Positions 32,988 to 44,258 are shown, counted from the stretch's first letter. The stretch: 64,000 nucleotides of DNA from Hyperoodon ampullatus (GCA_949752795.1 OX457071.1:23048800-23112799), one strand, 5' to 3'. The notes: generated from the letters alone by a model not told the origin. Program-made: numbers and translations.

Positions 32988-34880
32988 GTTTTTGGCGACA
33001 AGGCGAGGAATGGGATCTGTGTGCTAACAGTCTGTAAGACAAGGAGACACACAGGACAGGCGCCCTCTGAGTTTGCTCTTCCTCTCCTCATTACGGAGGG
33101 CACTGGGCAAGTCACTCTCAAATTTGAGCGCCACTCCCTTGCATCCAACTCTCCGATTCAAACAAACTTTATTTAAAAATAAATATACATTATATATATT
33201 TTCCCCAGAAAGGTTCTTGGGTCCTGGGAAGTTTCTGGTATAGTTGTACTGGGAGTCCACAATGGCAGTTGTTAGGAAACTCACAAAGCTTCGAGGTCAA
33301 CTCACAGCATAAGCCACTTGGGGACTTCGGAAATAAGCTAACACAAGAGATTCAGACTGTTTGATTATCAAAATCAAAATCCTAGTAGGCACAAGTCGCA
33401 CTATTAAAAGCCATAAGAGCATATGTCAATATAAAGCAATCATTTTATGAAAGGAATAATAGATCTATTGCTAATGGGAATCTCGGAAGGCAAAGCCAAA
33501 ATACTGGTGGCTATGCAAAGAAAGCTGTTAGAGCACTTGCTACCTAACTCTAAGACTCCCATGCTAGACAAACCGGTCACAGAAGGGGTTAGATTGACGC
33601 TAGGTCACCTGCCAACCTCAAGAAAATTTCCATGCAGTGAGGTACACTGTAAAACACCACAGAATCTCCTACCTAGGAGCACATTGCTCTTTGGTAATAA
33701 TTTGGCCCCAAGAGATCCAAGCTTTAGCTAAAGAAATGGGATCTTCAAGTTTAGAAGACTGAGCACACCCCCTTCCAGCACACCTGCTTATTTTATGTCT
33801 AAGAACTCCAGAAGTTGAAGCACCTACAAAAATGGCAAATCTTACTGAGACAACCTAGAATTACAATAGCCATTATGGAGAACATTCCAATTAGACACAA
33901 TCATTCATTTAAAAAGCACACTTGAAAGCAAGCTTTCCCAAATCAAACAAACAGAATGGAATATCTATTTTAACTGGCACACAGAAGCTTCACAAAGGCT
34001 TCAAGACTCCAAAACAGCTTCATTAAAAGATTCATTACAAAAGGCTAATAAAAAATTAAAGACACAAGAGGTACCAAAGACAAAACACTGTTAAGACTGA
34101 TGTGACTCCAACTACTCTCCTCTCTCCTCCTTTATCTGAATACTCACTCACTAATCCTCTATAATAATTGCCTTTCCACTCTGAAGAAACCACAAAACCG
34201 TCCACCAACTTAGTGGTTTTACAACTGCAACAACTCCAAAGCCAGTAACCTAAAGCAGCACCTTGGGCCTCCCCCTCTGCATGCCCCTAGGGGTCCATCA
34301 TCAAAACACTGGCCCAGAAATTTGTGTCTCATTTACAATCAACCAGAACACTGGGAAAAAAAATATTGTCCTAGGAAGTTTTGTCAAATCTTTCCATACC
34401 AATTTGATCAGCCGGTATCTACCCTCAAAACATGACCCCCATTTGGTACCCTCCCAGGGTTGACAGACTCAAAGAGATTCTCCAATAAACTGTTTGCAGT
34501 TGTTCTCTTAAATAAACATGGAGAAACTAAAAATTAATGGAAAATCTTGCCAACTTCTACTTGATACCAGAGCTACGTGCTTTACTTTAAACCCACTTGC
34601 TCAGGACCCTGCAGGTGGGATCCTTGGGAAAACAAGCAGAAACCAGCAAAGAGTGAGAACTCTTACCCGGGTCAGCTCTCCACGATCTCTGCATTGCCCG
34701 GTTGAGAAAGGAAGGTAAAAGTTTACGTTGTCCTTTTCTTTCCAAATCCAGATTCTGAAGATCTCCCCGACAGAAAGAAGGAAACTAAAGATAATGAAAC
34801 GGAGGGTAGTCAGCAGTTAACCATTAGTAAATAATAGATCCTTAACATGCCTTCACGGATCAAGATAGCTTTGTTTTTAC
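32988..34880 (+). pseudogene. Degraded ERV internal region (gag/pro) in copy 1
   Basis: It follows the LTR and primer-site-like motif. Only short open frames remain (33447-33731, 34263-34463, 34518-34718), separated by many stops. The 33447 frame has no motif I recognise and would be in a gag-like position. No reverse transcriptase, integrase or envelope wording was found, so most of pol and all of env appear lost or replaced. Confidence 0.65.
34518..34718 (+). pseudogene. Retroviral protease remnant (copy 1)
   Basis: The 66-codon frame shows the start of an aspartic retroviral protease, with LLLDTRATCFTLNP at residues about 18-31. Family proteases have Asp-Thr-Gly or Asp-Ser-Gly followed by Ala at the catalytic loop; here the third residue is Arg, expected to be inactivating. 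The frame ends early and the flap and C-terminal parts are not recognisable. It is a non-functional relic. Confidence 0.75.
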
Positions 34881-35365
34881 AAAAACTTGCAGGGCCTCCG
34901 AGCAACACGTAGCCTCAACAATAAGTTGTGTGGCTGAGTTGTTTTTTTCAGGAACTTGGAGTCAGCTGTGTCCAGTTCCAGCTCGAACTCATTAAGACTC
35001 ATTTGGGACCAATGATCCTCCCACTGGGCAAGTGGGAGTGTCCGATCCATGACCTTTTGAAGTCAGAGGGCCAAAAATTCCACCCTCAGAGCGTGGTAAC
35101 TCACTATTTCTAAACCTGTGCCCCATGAAGAAGCATGCAGGTTAGTTGCACCTGGGCATAATGATGATTATCTCACCTTTTTCTCATCTCCAAACACCTT
35201 TCTCCATGATCCCCATGCCTCAGCTTTGTTATAAATACCCCTCATCCCCTCCCCTTCAGGGAGATTTGTTCTCCACCTTCTCCCTTGGCTGCCTTGTGAA
35301 TAAAACTTTTCTCTGCTGCAAACCTAGGTGTTTCAATGTTTGACTTGCTGCCCATTGTCAGGCAA
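34881..35365 (+). mobile_element. Second, unrelated ERV LTR, sense (copy 1)
   Basis: GGGAGTGTCCGATCCATGAC, AGGGCCAAAAATTCCACCCT, TATAAATA (35230) and GTGAATAAAACTTTTCTCTG (AATAAA about 35300) give a promoter and poly(A) layout typical of a gammaretrovirus-like LTR. It does not resemble the LTR at 32615, so the gag/pro remnant is not bounded by a matching pair. Outer boundaries are approximate. Confidence 0.65.
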
Positions 35366-35467
35366 ATGAACTTGGTTGCATAATAATAGTGTGGTTGGAT
35401 GTTTGGTCACCCCTTGATATCATTCAGGTTGCAACCCAATTTTTTGAGGAATTAAAAACACTTTCCT

Positions 35468-35682
35468 GGGCTTCCCTGGTGGCGCAGTGGTTGAGAGTCC
35501 ACCTGCTGAGTCAGGGGACACGGGTTCGTGCCCCGTTCCAGGAAGATCCCACATGCCGCGGAGCAGCTGGGCCCGTGAGCCATGGCCGCTGAGCCTGCGC
35601 GTCCGGAGCCTGTGCTCCGCAACGGGAGAGGCCACAACAGTGACAGGCCCATGTACCGGAAAAAAAGAAAAACTAAAAAAAA
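35468..35682 (+). mobile_element. Young CHR SINE, sense (copy 1)
   Basis: The head GGGCTTCCCTGGTGGCGCAG leads to the tail CCATGTACCGGAAAAAAAG. The target duplication AAACACTTTCCT / AAACCACTTTCCT flanks it (ending 35467 and 35693). Three bases in the GGTCCGGGAAGATCC region (35536-35547) differ between copies 1 and 2. Confidence 0.96.
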
Positions 35683-35693
35683 ACCACTTTCCT

Positions 35694-36006
35694 ACAAATT
35701 GAGGACGAGCTGTGCAACTGCCACCTAAAAATTGGCACTTGCCGCCTGCCTCTCTCAGGATTAAATCACAAGCTAATGAAACCTCTGACCTTCAACACAC
35801 CCTGAAGGGAGTTCAGAGTAGAGATCAGGAATTCAGTACTCTGTGTTCTGAGAAAAACTGGCAGAACAGGCCTTCAGATCGATATTTTCAGGTGATTTTA
35901 TGAGTCCAATTCTTGCATCTTTTTATATCTAGAAAAACACTAGAATCATTAATGGTGCCGTCTGCTCCTTGTGAGTAGCAGTGACCTTCATGAGACTATC
36001 AGCACC
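35694..36006. other. Duplication copy 1, possible ERV internal remnant
   Basis: The open frame 35712-35903 (+, 63 codons) has no recognisable domain. It lies between the sense LTR/SINE and the antisense LTR and may be provirus-derived; not provable by eye. Confidence 0.4.
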
Positions 36007-36730
36007 TGTTACAGGAAGGAGGACCCCTTCCAGGGCCCAAGAGCGGGCTCTTGTCTAACACCACGAAATGTATTGTCTGAGGAGACACATGTGCTGACAA
36101 AGCAAGAAACTTTACTGGGAAAGGGCACCAGGGAGGAGGGCAGCAGGGTAAAGGAACCCAGGAGAACTGCTCTGCCGCGTGGCTCACAGTCTTGGGTTTT
36201 ACGGTAATTGGGTTAGTTTCTGGGTTGTCTCTGGCCAATCGCTCTGACTCAGGTTCTTTCCTGTTGGCGTGCACATCGCTCAGCCAAGATGGATTCCAGC
36301 AAGAAGCATTCTGGGAGGTTGGCAGGGAATATGGACTGGCGTCTCCTCTCCTTTTAATCTTTCCCGAATTCTTCCCGTTTGTGGTAGCTTGTTAGTTTTG
36401 CATTCCTTACCAGGGCTCCAGTTGTAAGATAACTCATGCAAGTTGTTACTCTGGTGCCTGGCCAGGGCGGCGGTTTCAGTCAGCGGTTCCCCTAACACAA
36501 GCTTCTGCAAAAAATGTGTTCTTGATTGAATGTACCCCTCCTTCACCAAAATCACATATATACTGTCCTTCCCCGCTAACTCTTCAGAGCAGTTTCTCAG
36601 AGCTATCTGAAATGCTGCCTCCTGGGCTATAGTCCTCATTTTGTCCCAGATAATACTTAACTCACAACTCTCACATTGTGCTGGGTTTTTTTCAGTTGAC
36701 AAAACTTAACTCATAAACTGAGTCTTTACA
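36007..36730 (-). mobile_element. Third LTR, antisense (copy 1)
   Basis: Read on the minus strand it begins TGTAAAGACTCAGTTTATGA, continues GGGACAAAATGAGGACTATA and TTTCAGATAGCTCTGAGAAA, and ends with AGTAAAGTTTCTTGCTTTG (a mutated poly(A) signal), then GGGCCCTGGAAGGGGTCC and CTGTAACA. This is an LTR layout (TG...CA). The long antisense open frame 36280-36702 (140 codons) lies wholly inside it and is not a protein family I recognise. Confidence 0.72.
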
Positions 36731-36929
36731 AGAACAGAAAAAGCCCAACTATTCTTTTTCCCAATCGCAAAACCTCCCCTAGTCACCTCTAAAGGCTTGT
36801 AGCTATTGTAAAAATTCTGGCATTAGGAAACAGAAGTACTTATTGGCAGATGTCCCACTCTTTTTCCCTGCCTTTGAGATGTAAATGTTCTACCTGGTCT
36901 TCTGTAGAAGGCCTGGTAATTCTTATCAA
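36731..36929. other. Right end of duplication copy 1
   Basis: Short stretch between the antisense LTR and the junction. It contains TGGTCTTCTGTAGAAGGCC and nothing recognised. Confidence 0.5.
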
Positions 36930-37254
36930 ATGCTACAAATCAACAAAGAGGATGTACATCTGCATTTAGTTAGGTATTCTTTATTTACTCTCAAAAGCTT
37001 TATATCTTACTGTGAAGAAGTATCACCCAGTTTTTATTTGATTTGTTTTTAATCATGCGGTGATTCTCATGTTACTCTAAATGTTATATTTTTAAACTTC
37101 ACTTTTGAGTGGTTTATAGTTTCTTCATACAAAGAAAAACTGAACTTGCACAGTGGCCTTGCATCCCGTAGACTCACTAAATTCCCTTAAATTCTAACAG
37201 TTTAATTGTAATCATACTAAATTTACTGTTTTTAGTTAGCAAGTAACAATCTCC

Positions 37255-37605
37255 AATCACTATTGCTTCTACTGCCCCAGTGGTCAAATGTGCTTCGTTT
37301 TATCCCTGTGCCATCATTCCAGTTAAAACCACCTACATTTCAACTCATCTGCTGCAATAGCCTCTCCATACATATCCTACATTCTGTCCTATTCCCTCTA
37401 GTTATTCTGTAACACAGTAACTAGTGTTATTCTTTCAAATATAAAATCTGAATATCTCATTCTCATTTAGACATCTTAGTGGTATCTATTACTTTTTTAA
37501 GCTTAGCATATTTTCTTTCTGGATTTTTCCCTACACAACCTCTCAGCCTATTACATGGATTATGATGTCTTTGCCTTTCATGTCATGTGAGTAAGCCTGT
37601 CATAA
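37255..37605 (+). mobile_element. L2-like fragment (copy 2)
   Basis: Duplicate of 30730-31085 with scattered substitutions (for example CATTCTCATTTAGACATCTT). Tentative old L2 identity as for copy 1. Confidence 0.45.
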
Positions 37606-37692
37606 TATATATAAGATGCCCAGTTATATCTGAATTTGAGTTAAACACAAAATAGTTTTCTTATATTATTTTCACGGGCCATGCTTTTAATT

Positions 37693-37911
37693 TTTTTTTT
37701 TTTTTTTTTGCGGTACGCGGGCCTCTCAGTGTTGTGGCCTCTTCCGTTGCGGAGCACAGGCTCCGGACGCGCAGGCTCAGCATCCATGGCTCACGGGCCT
37801 AGCCACTCCACGGAATGTGGGATCTTCCCGGACGGGGGCACGAACCCGTGTCCCCTGCATCGGCAGGTGGACTCTCAACCACTGCGCCACCAGGGAAGCC
37901 CATGCTTGTAA
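37693..37911 (-). mobile_element. CHR SINE, antisense (copy 2)
   Basis: Same insertion as at 31176-31391, with a pure T run (about 37691-37709) before GCGGTACGCGGGCCTCTCAG. Ends CCACCAGGGAAGCCC, followed by ATGCTTGTAATTTT, the right target duplication. Confidence 0.95.
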
Positions 37912-38571
37912 TTTTTAAGAAAGTGTATTTCCTGTTTACATACATTTCACATGAAACTAGGCATCTTTTTCCCACCAAATATGGCAATTATACATACAAG
38001 TACTGTAATCTTATGAACCCCAGTAACAAATCACCCACTTTGGAAACAATAATTAGTTCAGGACTGTACCTGTGCCCTAAGATAGGACTTGGACCACTCT
38101 GGAGATTTCCCTGGGTCTGTCTATGTAGAAGTATTTAGTTTTTCTCTGTGATTTCTATCTGGTGGATGATATTAGCTTTGACTTACTTGTGGACATCTTT
38201 GTCTTGTGACAGAAAATAAAACAGAAAAAGGTTGACCAGAGAGATGGAAATAGGGAGAGAACAAGAAAAAGAGAGAGATTACTGATGGCTTCTCTCAGTC
38301 CCTGAATCCAGTTGTGGAAAGAAAGACCAACAAAATGAGAACAAGCAAAGGCTATTTTTCAGACTGGGGAGAGCAAGGAAGTCAACCACCATCACCTGCA
38401 TTTTGGTAGAGACTCAAAGGCAGGCAGAGGAGGCAGGCAGAGGAGTGGGAGAACTTTTAGGAGAAAAAGAGGAAGCTTCAGGTTTGCCCTGATTGGAAGA
38501 TGCTGGGAAGGGGAAGCTGGAACTAAGCTAACTAGAAGCAATGTATCCTTTGTGACTGGTTAGAGGTGCAC

Positions 38572-39385
38572 GTTTGCCTTTCTCTGATTGGTCCTAAATT
38601 GGAAGCGGGGACAAAAAAATAGGGAAGCTGCCAGTTATTCAACAAGTCCTGGCTGTCTGGGGCTGATTTTTATAGGAGTTACTGTTTTGCTTCCTGGACT
38701 GTCAGTGGAGATTGCAATCTGGTTTCCCCTGAAAGGCTGATTTATAGCAGCTGGCTTCCTGAGCTGGTTACTGTAGATAATGGGTTGGTTTCCTGGGTAG
38801 GTGGCTGCAGGTTATGGTCAGAGTTTTATTTTTATATATGGCCTCATTATTGTCCATGTGTATATTCAGTCTTTCACAGTCATGTGAAATGAATCATGAG
38901 TCATGAACCATAGATTCTCAGCCATGTGAACCAATACATTGCTCTTCATGCCTCAGCTAGTTTGAGGTATGGATAAGTCAGTTGCCTTAAGAAAAACTCT
39001 GACAAACATGACAACTTTAGATGTTTTCTGCCCATTTTTCTTAAACTAAAAAGACAAATTATTAACCTGGCTTACAATACTCTAGATAATTGGCTTCTGT
39101 CTCCCTAGTCTATGGCAGCATCAATCTGCTAGTAATGTACAGGCATCAAGCCACCATATTGGCTTTTTTTCAATTCCTGTAGTGAATGGAGTATTTTCCT
39201 TACTTAGGGATTTGTCCTCACACTTCTTCTTCCTGGGTTGTTTTACACGCATCATCATTCCCGCCCCATTCACCACTATTATTTTAAAGTTAATACTTAA
39301 CGCATTCTTGAGCTCTCAAAACAACTCTTCTTCAGAGAACTCTTTACTAACATTCAGATCCCTATTATACACTGTTTTATAAAAC
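38572..39385. other. 814-bp segment kept only in copy 2
   Basis: Runs from GTTTGCCTTTCTCTGATTGG to GTTTTATAAAAC. It contains repeated motifs of the type GGCTGATTT...GCTTCCTG (about 38660-38800), perhaps LTR-derived, then AT-rich DNA with a 66-codon chance frame (39182-39382). In copy 1 the two sides are joined at a shared AC dinucleotide. Confidence 0.9.
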
Positions 39386-39942
39386 TGAACTTGTTTACTA
39401 AATACCACACCACAGCTGTAATCAATATATAAACTATTAAATATATTGTTAAATATCTATCCATTCTGCTGGAGTAAGGGACCTCGGCTTTTGGTTAATT
39501 GCTCTCCCTTCCAGATAATGTCCCCAAAGATGGTGATCGATATATGTTCACTGAATAAATGAAGATTTTCCATATACTTTTTGAAGTAAATGGATAAACT
39601 TATGTCACAAAATGTTTCTTTATTGGACCACTGCAAGTATAATTATAATTAAATGTAAATTAAATCAGACTTATAGCTGTAAAACAAATATTTTCTAACA
39701 TAACTTATTAAAATTATAATATGAAAGGTTTTATTAGAAATATGAAAGAACACTTAACACAGAATTGAAGCATTTTCTGACTTTGCTCTCTCTATAATGA
39801 ACATATAGTATTACTCTATAATACTATATAAATAATCCAAAGCTATACCTATTTCTATACTGGTGTAACAAAGCTGCATATTCTGTTTTTCATATGTATA
39901 TATTCAATTTTAAATTGAAACATCTCTTCAGATTATCAACTA
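39386..39942. other. AT-rich part of duplication copy 2
   Basis: Counterpart of 32062-32614. AT-rich, nothing recognised. Confidence 0.5.
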
Positions 39943-40316
39943 TGTTGAAATAACTTTCTAAGCCCAGAATGGAGCTAATGCTGCCCAGGGTGCCACATTT
40001 TAGCAAACCGAAAATTACAAGACTTTCATTTCCCTGTAAATGCTCCACATGTCCAGAAACACTATATATCCAGTCAGCCAATCCCCAAACATCAAGCCAA
40101 CTCTGGGCCTCCTCACCCCAAACAATGTTGAATATGTGGTCCGAGCCAATCAGATATTTCTATTTTTTTCTTCCTTGTTCTTTATTCTTTACCCTACAGA
40201 GGTGTCCTGCTCTCTGCCCATTTTGAAGTTCTCTGAAAGGAAACTGTCCACTTCATAAAGTGTTAAATAAACCTTGTTTGTACCACCGGAATTGTTCTCT
40301 CTCATCATTTTTAACA
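39943..40316 (+). mobile_element. Short ERV LTR, sense (copy 2)
   Basis: Counterpart of 32615-32987: TGTTGAAATAAC start, TTTTTAACA end, AATAAA at about 40266, followed by the same TTTTTGGCGACAAGGCGAGG primer-site-like stretch. It has a few substitutions and a one-base insertion relative to copy 1. Confidence 0.72.
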
Positions 40317-42209
40317 GTTTTTGGCGACAAGGCGAGGAATGGGATCTGTGTGCTAACAGTCTGTAAGACAAGGAGACACACAGGACAGGCGCCCTCTGAG
40401 TTTGCTCTTCCTCTCCTCATTACGGAGGGCACTGGGCAAGTCACTCTCAAATTTGAGCGCCACTCCCTTGCATCCAACTCTCCGATTCAAACAAACTTTA
40501 TTTTAAAATAGATATACATTACATGTATTTTCCCCAGAAAGGTTCTTGGGTCCTGGGAGGTTCCTGGTATAGTTGTACTGGGAGTCCACAATGGCAGTTG
40601 TTAGGAAACTCACAAAGCCTCGAGGTCAACTCACAGCATAAGCCACTTGGGGACTTCGGAAATAAGCTAACACAAGAGATTCAGACTGTTTGATTATCAA
40701 AATCAAAATCCTAGTAGGCACAAGTTGCACTATTAAAAGCCATAAGAGCATATGTCAGTATAAAGAAATCATTTTATGAAAGGAATAATAGATCTATTGC
40801 TAATGGGAATCTTGGAAGGCAAAGCCAAAATACTGGTGGCTATGCAAAGAAAGCTGTTAGAGCACTTGCTACCTAACTCTAAGACTCCCATGCTAGATAA
40901 GACCGTCACAGAAGGGGTTAGATTGACACTAGGTCACCTGCCAACCTCAAGAAAATTTCCATGCAGTGAGGTACACTGTAAAACACCACAAAATCTCCTA
41001 CCTAGGAGCACACTGCTCTTTGGTAATAAACTGGATGCAAGAGATCCAAGCTTTAGCTAAAGAAATGGGACCTTCAAGTTTCAAAGACTGAGCACACCGC
41101 CTTCCAGCACACCTGCTTATTTTATGTCTAAGGACTCCAGAAGTTGAAGCATCTACAAAAATGGCAAATCTTACTGAGACAACCTAGAATTACAATAGCC
41201 ATTATGGAGAACATTCCAATTAGACACAATCATTCATTTAAAAAGCACACTTGAAAGCAAGCTTTCCCAAATCAAACAAACAGAATGGAATATCTATTTT
41301 AACTGGCACACAGAAGCTTCACAAAGGCTTCAAGACTCCAAAACAGCTTCATTAAAAGATTCATTACAAAAGGCTAATAAAAAATTAAAGACACAAGAGG
41401 TACCAAAGACAAAACACTGTTAAGACTGATGTGACTCCAACTACTCTCCTCTCTCCTCCTTTATCTGAATACTCACTCACTAATCCTCTATAATAATTGC
41501 CTTTCCACTCTGAAGAAACCACAAAACCGTCCACCAACTTAGTGGTTTTACAACTGCAACAACTCCAAAGCCAGTAACCTAAAGCAGCACCTTGGGCCTC
41601 CCCCTCTGCATGCCCCTAGGGGTCCATCATCAAAACACTGGCCCAGAAATTTGTGTCTCATTTACAATCAACCAGAACACTGGGAAAAAAAATATTGTCC
41701 TAGGAAGTTTTGTCAAATCTTTCCATACCAATTTGATCAGCCGGTATCTACCCTCAAAACATGACCCCCATTTGGTACCCTCCCAGGGTTGACAGACTCA
41801 AAGAGATTCTCCAATAAACTGTTTGCAGTTGTTCTCTTAAATAAACATGGAGAAACTAAAAATTAATGGAAAATCTTGCCAACTTCTACTTGATACCAGA
41901 GCTACGTGCTTTACTTTAAACCCACTTGCTCAGGACCCTGCAGGTGGGATCCTTGGGAAAACAAGCAGAAACCAGCAAAGAGTGAGAACTCTTACCCGGG
42001 TCAGCTCTCCACGATCTCTGCATTGCCCGGTTGAGAAAGGAAGGTAAAAGTTTACGTTGTCCTTTTCTTTCCAAATCCAGATTCTGAAGATCTCCCCGAC
42101 AGAAAGAAGGAAACTAAAGATAATGAAACGGAGGGTAGTCAGCAGTTAACCATTAGTAAATAATAGATCCTTAACATGCCTTCACGGATCAAGATAGCTT
42201 TGTTTTTAC
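40317..42209 (+). pseudogene. Degraded ERV internal region (gag/pro) in copy 2
   Basis: Counterpart of 32988-34880. Open frames 40776-41060, 41592-41792 and 41847-42047 match those of copy 1. The last two are identical in predicted sequence to copy 1, while the first differs at several residues, following the switch to near-identity at about 41152. Confidence 0.65.
41847..42047 (+). pseudogene. Retroviral protease remnant (copy 2)
   Basis: Identical in translation to 34518-34718, including LLLDTRATC, so the Arg replacement in the catalytic triplet predates the duplication or was shared by conversion. Truncated and non-functional. Confidence 0.75.
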
Positions 42210-42694
42210 AAAAACTTGCAGGGCCTCCGAGCAACACGTAGCCTCAACAATAAGTTGTGTGGCTGAGTTGTTTTTTTCAGGAACTTGGAGTCAGCTGTGT
42301 CCAGTTCCAGCTCGAACTCATTAAGACTCATTTGGGACCAATGATCCTCCCACTGGGCAAGTGGGAGTGTCCGATCCATGACCTTTTGAAGTCAGAGGGC
42401 CAAAAATTCCACCCTCAGAGCGTGGTAACTCACTATTTCTAAACCTGTGCCCCATGAAGAAGCATGCAGGTTAGTTGCACCTGGGCATAATGATGATTAT
42501 CTCACCTTTTTCTCATCTCCAAACACCTTTCTCCATGATCCCCATGCCTCAGCTTTGTTATAAATACCCCTCATCCCCTCCCCTTCAGGGAGATTTGTTC
42601 TCCACCTTCTCCCTTGGCTGCCTTGTGAATAAAACTTTTCTCTGCTGCAAACCTAGGTGTTTCAATGTTTGACTTGCTGCCCATTGTCAGGCAA
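42210..42694 (+). mobile_element. Second ERV LTR, sense (copy 2)
   Basis: Counterpart of 34881-35365; TATAAATA and GTGAATAAAACTTTTC are present unchanged. No differences from copy 1 were found by eye in this block. Confidence 0.65.
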
Positions 42695-42796
42695 ATGAAC
42701 TTGGTTGCATAATAATAGTGTGGTTGGATGTTTGGTCACCCCTTGATATCATTCAGGTTGCAACCCAATTTTTTGAGGAATTAAAAACACTTTCCT

Positions 42797-43011
42797 GGGC
42801 TTCCCTGGTGGCGCAGTGGTTGAGAGTCCACCTGCTGAGTCAGGGGACACGGGTTCGTGCCCCGGTCCGGGAGGATCCCACATGCCGCGGAGCAGCTGGG
42901 CCCGTGAGCCATGGCCGCTGAGCCTGCGCGTCCGGAGCCTGTGCTCCGCAACGGGAGAGGCCACAACAGTGACAGGCCCATGTACCGGAAAAAAAGAAAA
43001 ACTAAAAAAAA
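42797..43011 (+). mobile_element. Young CHR SINE, sense (copy 2)
   Basis: Counterpart of 35468-35682 with CGGTCCGGGAGGATCC where copy 1 has CGTTCCAGGAAGATCC. Same target duplication and tail. Confidence 0.96.
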
Positions 43012-43335
43012 ACCACTTTCCTACAAATTGAGGACGAGCTGTGCAACTGCCACCTAAAAATTGGCACTTGCCGCCTGCCTCTCTCAGGATTAAATCACAA
43101 GCTAATGAAACCTCTGACCTTCAACACACCCTGAAGGGAGTTCAGAGTAGAGATCAGGAATTCAGTACTCTGTGTTCTGAGAAAAACTGGCAGAACAGGC
43201 CTTCAGATCGATATTTTCAGGTGATTTTATGAGTCCAATTCTTGCATCTTTTTATATCTAGAAAAACACTAGAATCATTAATGGTGCCGTCTGCTCCTTG
43301 TGAGTAGCAGTGACCTTCATGAGACTATCAGCACC

Positions 43336-44058
43336 TGTTACAGGAAGGAGGACCCCTTCCAGGGCCCAAGAGCGGGCTTTTGTCTAACACCACGAAATGT
43401 ATTGTCTGAGGAGACACATGTGCTGACAAAGCAAGAGACTTTACTGGGAAAGGGCACCGGGGAGGAGGGCAGCAGGGTAAAGGAACCCAGGAGAACTGCT
43501 CTGCCGCGTGGCTCACAGTCTTGGGTTTTACGGTAATTGGGTTAGTTTCTGGGTTGTCTCTGGCCAATCGCTCTGACTCAGGGTCCTTCCTGTTGGCGTG
43601 CACATCGCTCAGCCAAGATGGATTCCAGCAAGAAGCATTCTGGGAGGTTGGCAGGGCATATGGACTGGCGTCTCCTCTCCTTTTAATCTTTCCCGAATTC
43701 TTCCCGTTTGGGTTAGCTTGTTAGTTCCGCATTCCTTACCAGGACTCCAGTTGTAAGATAACTCATGCAAGTTGTTACTCTGGTGCCTGGCCAGGGCGGC
43801 GGTTTCAGTCAGTGGTTCCCCTAACACAAGCTTCTGCAAAAAATGTGTTCTTGATTGAATGTACCCCTCCTTCACCAAAATCACATATATACTGTCCTTC
43901 CCCGCTAACTCTTCAGAGCAGTTTCTCAGAGCTATCTGAAATGCTGCCTCCTGGGCTATAGTCCTCATTTTGTCCCAGATAAAACTTAACTCACAACTCT
44001 CATATTGTGCTGTTTTTTTTCAGTCGACAAAACTTAACTCATAAACTGAGTCTTTACA
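43336..44058 (-). mobile_element. Third LTR, antisense (copy 2)
   Basis: Counterpart of 36007-36730, with substitutions in the 3' half and one single-base indel. The antisense open frame here is shortened to 119 codons (43609-43968), supporting that it is not under coding selection. Confidence 0.72.
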
Positions 44059-44258
44059 AGAACAGAAAAAGCCCAACTATTCTTTTTCCCAATCGCAAAA
44101 CCTCCCCTATTCACCTCTAAAGGCTTGTAGCTATTGTAAAAATTCTGGCCTTAGGAAACAGAAGTACTTATTGGCAGAAGTCGCACTCTTTTTCCATGCC
44201 GTTGAGATGTAAATGTTCCACCTGGTCTTCTCTAGAAACCCTGGTAATTCTTATCAAA

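Larger units (their letters stand above)
30411..36929. repeat. Tandem segmental duplication, copy 1 (6.5 kb)
   Basis: Starts ATGCTACAAATCAACAAAGA and runs to GGTAATTCTTATCAAA, where copy 2 begins at once with the same ATGCTACAAATCAACAAAGA. The whole unit aligns collinearly with 36930-44258 at high identity by eye, except for an 814-base gap at 32061/32062. Both copies carry the same SINE insertions at the same places, so those insertions are older than the duplication. Confidence 0.97.
36930..44258. repeat. Tandem segmental duplication, copy 2 (7.3 kb)
   Basis: Head-to-tail partner of copy 1. It ends at GGTAATTCTTATCAAA, after which unrelated GGAAAAAAAAAGG begins. The coordinate offset to copy 1 is about 6519 at the left and 7328-7329 after the 814-base segment missing from copy 1 (38572-39385). 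Confidence 0.97.

Noticed and set aside
33447..33731. 94-codon frame as a host gene
   Set aside because: It follows an LTR and primer-site-like motif, is flanked by stops, and differs between copies without sign of coding constraint. Treated as a retroviral relic.
36280..36702. 140-codon antisense open frame
   Set aside because: It lies wholly inside an LTR, shows no domain, and the duplicate copy has it shortened to 119 codons.
30411..44258. Duplication considered as a recent provirus with two identical LTRs
   Set aside because: The repeated unit is 6.5-7.3 kb and itself contains SINEs, an L2-like piece and three different LTRs, so it is a segmental duplication and not an LTR pair.
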